Shown piece after piece: positions 7,436 through 9,245 of a DNA stretch of 9,245 nt; position 1 is the stretch's first letter; every line of letters begins with the position of its first letter. Both the position numbers and the translations under genes were made by a program. Location of the stretch: contig USOC01000028.1 in assembly GCA_900556245.1 (NCBI GenBank), positions 1 to 9,245 on the forward strand, given 5' to 3'. The notes beneath the pieces are model-generated. The model saw only the letters and a program-made list of their open reading frames with translations, did not search any database and had not been told where the DNA came from. This DNA comes from an uncultured Prevotellaceae bacterium. Its GTDB lineage: Bacteria > Bacteroidota > Bacteroidia > Bacteroidales > Muribaculaceae.

Positions 7436-7443
7436 CAAAAGTA
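7436..7443 (-). promoter_or_regulatory. Possible -7 element before the second ompH gene
   Basis: TACTTTTG on the minus strand matches TAnnTTTG and lies in the gap between the two ompH genes, about 40 bases before the ATG at 7396. No TTTG lies at the proper distance upstream, so this is a weak internal promoter at best. Confidence 0.25.
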
Positions 7444-7448
7444 GTAAA

Positions 7449-7964
7449 TTATTTTGAATATCCTAATTTATCAAGCACTTCATTGCTGATGTCGATGCGA
7501 GGAGATGCGAATATGATTCCTGCGGATGAAGCCCGGTCGAAAATCACCTGAAATCCCTTTTCTTCTGAAATTTTCTTGATGGCTTCATAAATGTCATTTT
7601 GGATAGGTTCCATCAGAGACTGGCGTTTTTTGTAGAGTTCGCCTTGGGGCCCGAAATATTTTGATTGTAATTCAGCTGCTTCTTTTTCTTTGGCCACGAC
7701 CTCTTCCTCTTTCTTTTTCTTTTGTTCGTCGGTCAGGAACACCATGTCGCTTTGGTAGTTTTTGTAGAGGGTTTCAGCCTCTTTTGATTTCGTTTCAACT
7801 TCTTTCTGCCATCTTAGCGACACTTGGTTCAGTTGTTCGTTGGCCATTTCATATTGCGGGATATTTTTAAGGATGTATTCCATATCCACCAACGCATATT
7901 TTTGCGCGTAACCCGAAAGGGCAAACAGTGTCATCATGACAGTGGCAATCATCAATTTTTTCAT
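7449..7964 (-). CDS. OmpH/Skp-family periplasmic chaperone (first copy)
   Basis: 171 residues. The signal peptide is MKKLMIATVMMTLFALSGYA, cleaved before Gln21. The mature chain starts with the family strand KYALVDMEYILKNIPQYE, followed by a highly charged coiled coil (about 40-115, including EQKKKKEEEVVAKEKEAAEL), then LMEPIQNDIYEAIKKISEEKGFQVIFD and a short C-terminal helix region (ISNEVLDKLGY). LM-(E/A)-PIQ and GF-x-x-IFD are shared with the neighbouring copy, so the two are paralogues, but the rest has diverged well beyond a recent duplication. It should bind unfolded outer-membrane proteins in the periplasm. It starts 79 bases after the bamA stop with no terminator or clear promoter between, consistent with a bamA-ompH-ompH operon. 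Confidence 0.92.
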   Translation of the reverse strand: MKKLMIATVMMTLFALSGYAQKYALVDMEYILKNIPQYEMANEQLNQVSLRWQKEVETKSKEAETLYKNYQSDMVFLTDEQKKKKEEEVVAKEKEAAELQSKYFGPQGELYKKRQSLMEPIQNDIYEAIKKISEEKGFQVIFDRASSAGIIFASPRIDISNEVLDKLGYSK

Positions 7965-8043
7965 AACTTCAAGTATTGGTTTCTTCTATTATGACGTTGA
8001 AATCTGCTTTTAGTTTAGTGTTGAAAGATTAATTATTCCTTTT

Positions 8044-9245
8044 TTAGAATTCTTGACCGAGGATAAAGTGGAAGTGGCTGCCGCCTTTTTCGCCGAACAC
8101 TTCATCGAAACCGTATGCCCAGTCAATACCCATCATACCGACCATAGGCAGATAGATACGCACACCGGCTCCGGCAGAACGCTTCAGATTGAACGGGGAA
8201 AAGTCTTTAACGTCGGTCCATGCGTTACCGCCTTCGACGAATGCCAGACCGTAGATAGTCGTCGTAGGTTGCAGCATAAATGGGAAGTGAAGTTCCATGC
8301 AGAAGCGTGTGTATGCATAGCCGTCTTTTGTCCAAGGGGTGAATGCACCGTTGTCATAACCGCGCAATGCAATCGTTTCCTGGGCATAGCCGTAGCTTCC
8401 TGACATGCCGTCACCGCCGACGTAGAATGTTTCAAAGGGAGATTTGAGATGCTTGTTGTAACTTCCAAGCAGTCCGATGTCGGCGCGGGTCATCAGCACG
8501 AGTGTCCATTTTCCGAGCGGGTCTGTGAGCGGTGTGTAGGTACGGGCTTTGAATTTGAGTTTCCAGTACTCAATCCAGCGATACATTTCTTTCTTGGCTT
8601 CCTGAGATCCTTTTTGGCTTTGGTTGTTGAGGGCTTCGGAGTTTTTGTTGCGGTTGTGTGATTCAGGAGGTGTATGGCTCATATCAATGGAGAATTGGCT
8701 ACCGCTGCGGGTATAGATTGGGTTGTCAATACTGTTTCGAGCAAGCGAGAGACCAAGGACGAATGAGTTCGACGTTCCGTTGTTCATATAGTAGAGATAG
8801 TCCCAATTCTTCAGATAGTACCAGTTGTAGGATAGCTGAGCCTGAAACGTAAAGTAGTTGTCCGGCCAGTTAAGACGTTTTCCGAAACCGAGTGAAATAC
8901 CTGCCATTTGGAGGAATTTGTTAGGGTCGTATGAATTTTCGTAGTTGGTTTGTGCATAATCAGAACCATAGCCCCAACCGAATCCGTAGCCGCCCATCAG
9001 GTTAGGGTTACTCCAATTGCGGTTGTAGAAATTGGAGTTGACGCCGGTCTGGCGTGAATAGTAACCAGATACGGAAAGAGAGTTAGGACGCTTGCCGCCG
9101 AACCATGGGTCAAGGAACGACAGACTGTACGCCTGATAGTACTTCGCGTTGGTTTGTGCGCTGATTGTGAATGTCTGTCCTTCTCCCTGTGGGATAATTC
9201 CCTTATAAGAACTTGGTTTCAGTAGATTTTTGATGGAGAAGTTCG
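8044..9245 (-). CDS. bamA: Outer-membrane assembly factor BamA, C-terminal part
   Basis: The last 399 residues of a protein that continues beyond the right edge; the frame stays open to the boundary, so the N-terminal POTRA domains are missing. This is the Omp85/BamA beta-barrel that inserts outer-membrane proteins. Visible marks are the strand SFLDPWFGGKRPNSLSVSGY, which matches the usual F-x-(E/D)PWFGG of BamA, alternating aromatic barrel strands, the loop-6 motif ALRGYDNG (RGY at 8364-8356), FVEGGNAW, GAGVRIYLPMVGMMGIDWAYGFDE, and a C-terminal beta-signal ending in Phe (HFILGQEF). An Asn/Gln/Lys-rich loop lies at about 8679-8587 before MYRWIEYWKLKFKA. It heads the unit with the two ompH chaperones, a gene order common in Bacteroidetes. 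The ATG at 8997 is internal to the gene and is not its start. Confidence 0.93.
   Translation of the reverse strand, partial: NFSIKNLLKPSSYKGIIPQGEGQTFTISAQTNAKYYQAYSLSFLDPWFGGKRPNSLSVSGYYSRQTGVNSNFYNRNWSNPNLMGGYGFGWGYGSDYAQTNYENSYDPNKFLQMAGISLGFGKRLNWPDNYFTFQAQLSYNWYYLKNWDYLYYMNNGTSNSFVLGLSLARNSIDNPIYTRSGSQFSIDMSHTPPESHNRNKNSEALNNQSQKGSQEAKKEMYRWIEYWKLKFKARTYTPLTDPLGKWTLVLMTRADIGLLGSYNKHLKSPFETFYVGGDGMSGSYGYAQETIALRGYDNGAFTPWTKDGYAYTRFCMELHFPFMLQPTTTIYGLAFVEGGNAWTDVKDFSPFNLKRSAGAGVRIYLPMVGMMGIDWAYGFDEVFGEKGGSHFHFILGQEF

Noticed and set aside
8587..8679. Asn/Gln/Lys-rich insertion in the BamA barrel as a possible novel domain
   Set aside because: It fits a surface loop before a regular barrel strand; loops of this sort vary freely in Bacteroidetes BamA proteins.
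1..9245. CRISPR array, insertion sequence, tRNA/rRNA or phage genes
   Set aside because: No spaced direct repeats, transposase or integrase motifs, cloverleaf sequences or rRNA segments were seen on either strand.

Overview
The window looks like a chromosomal stretch from a gut-type Bacteroidales bacterium. Four things support this: a glycoside hydrolase 97 C-terminus, the bamA-ompH-ompH order, A-rich leaders with little Shine-Dalgarno signal, and promoters of the Bacteroidetes form TTTG-N19-21-TAnnTTTG. Genus and family cannot be fixed from the sequence alone. I see no mobile element, CRISPR array, tRNA or rRNA, and the core genes read as ordinary vertically inherited DNA.

Layout. At 1-309 (+) is the tail of a GH97 glycosidase, closed by an intrinsic terminator (331-372). 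A gene-free stretch follows. At 610-1418 (-) is a coiled-coil lipoprotein gene that is broken in this sequence by a single-base frameshift near 940. Its promoter shares a 230-base divergent region with the promoter of an MgtC/SapB membrane protein (1649-2389, +). The mgtC-like gene overlaps by four bases (ATGA) a large CPA2-type cation/proton antiporter (2386-4695), which carries two C-terminal RCK_C/TrkA_C domains and no NAD-binding RCK_N domain. After 23 bases comes guaA (GMP synthase, 4719-6254), then a likely terminator, then rpiB (ribose-5-phosphate isomerase B, 6323-6775). A perfect 19-bp hairpin (6790-6830) separates rpiB from the convergent minus-strand genes. Those genes, in their own reading order, are bamA (C-terminal 399 residues, entering from the right edge), a first ompH/skp-like chaperone (7449-7964) and a second one (6851-7396).

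How they work together. bamA and the two ompH genes form an outer-membrane biogenesis unit: periplasmic chaperones feeding the beta-barrel insertase. The mgtC-like gene and the antiporter form a tightly coupled inner-membrane pair, probably for ion or pH homeostasis. guaA (guanine nucleotides) and rpiB (pentose phosphates, hence PRPP supply) are housekeeping genes; their adjacency is loosely consistent with nucleotide metabolism but may be incidental.

No clearly new biological system is visible. The best leads are the frameshifted lipoprotein, the coupled MgtC/antiporter pair with its near-leaderless promoter, and the antiporter's RCK_C-only regulatory end.
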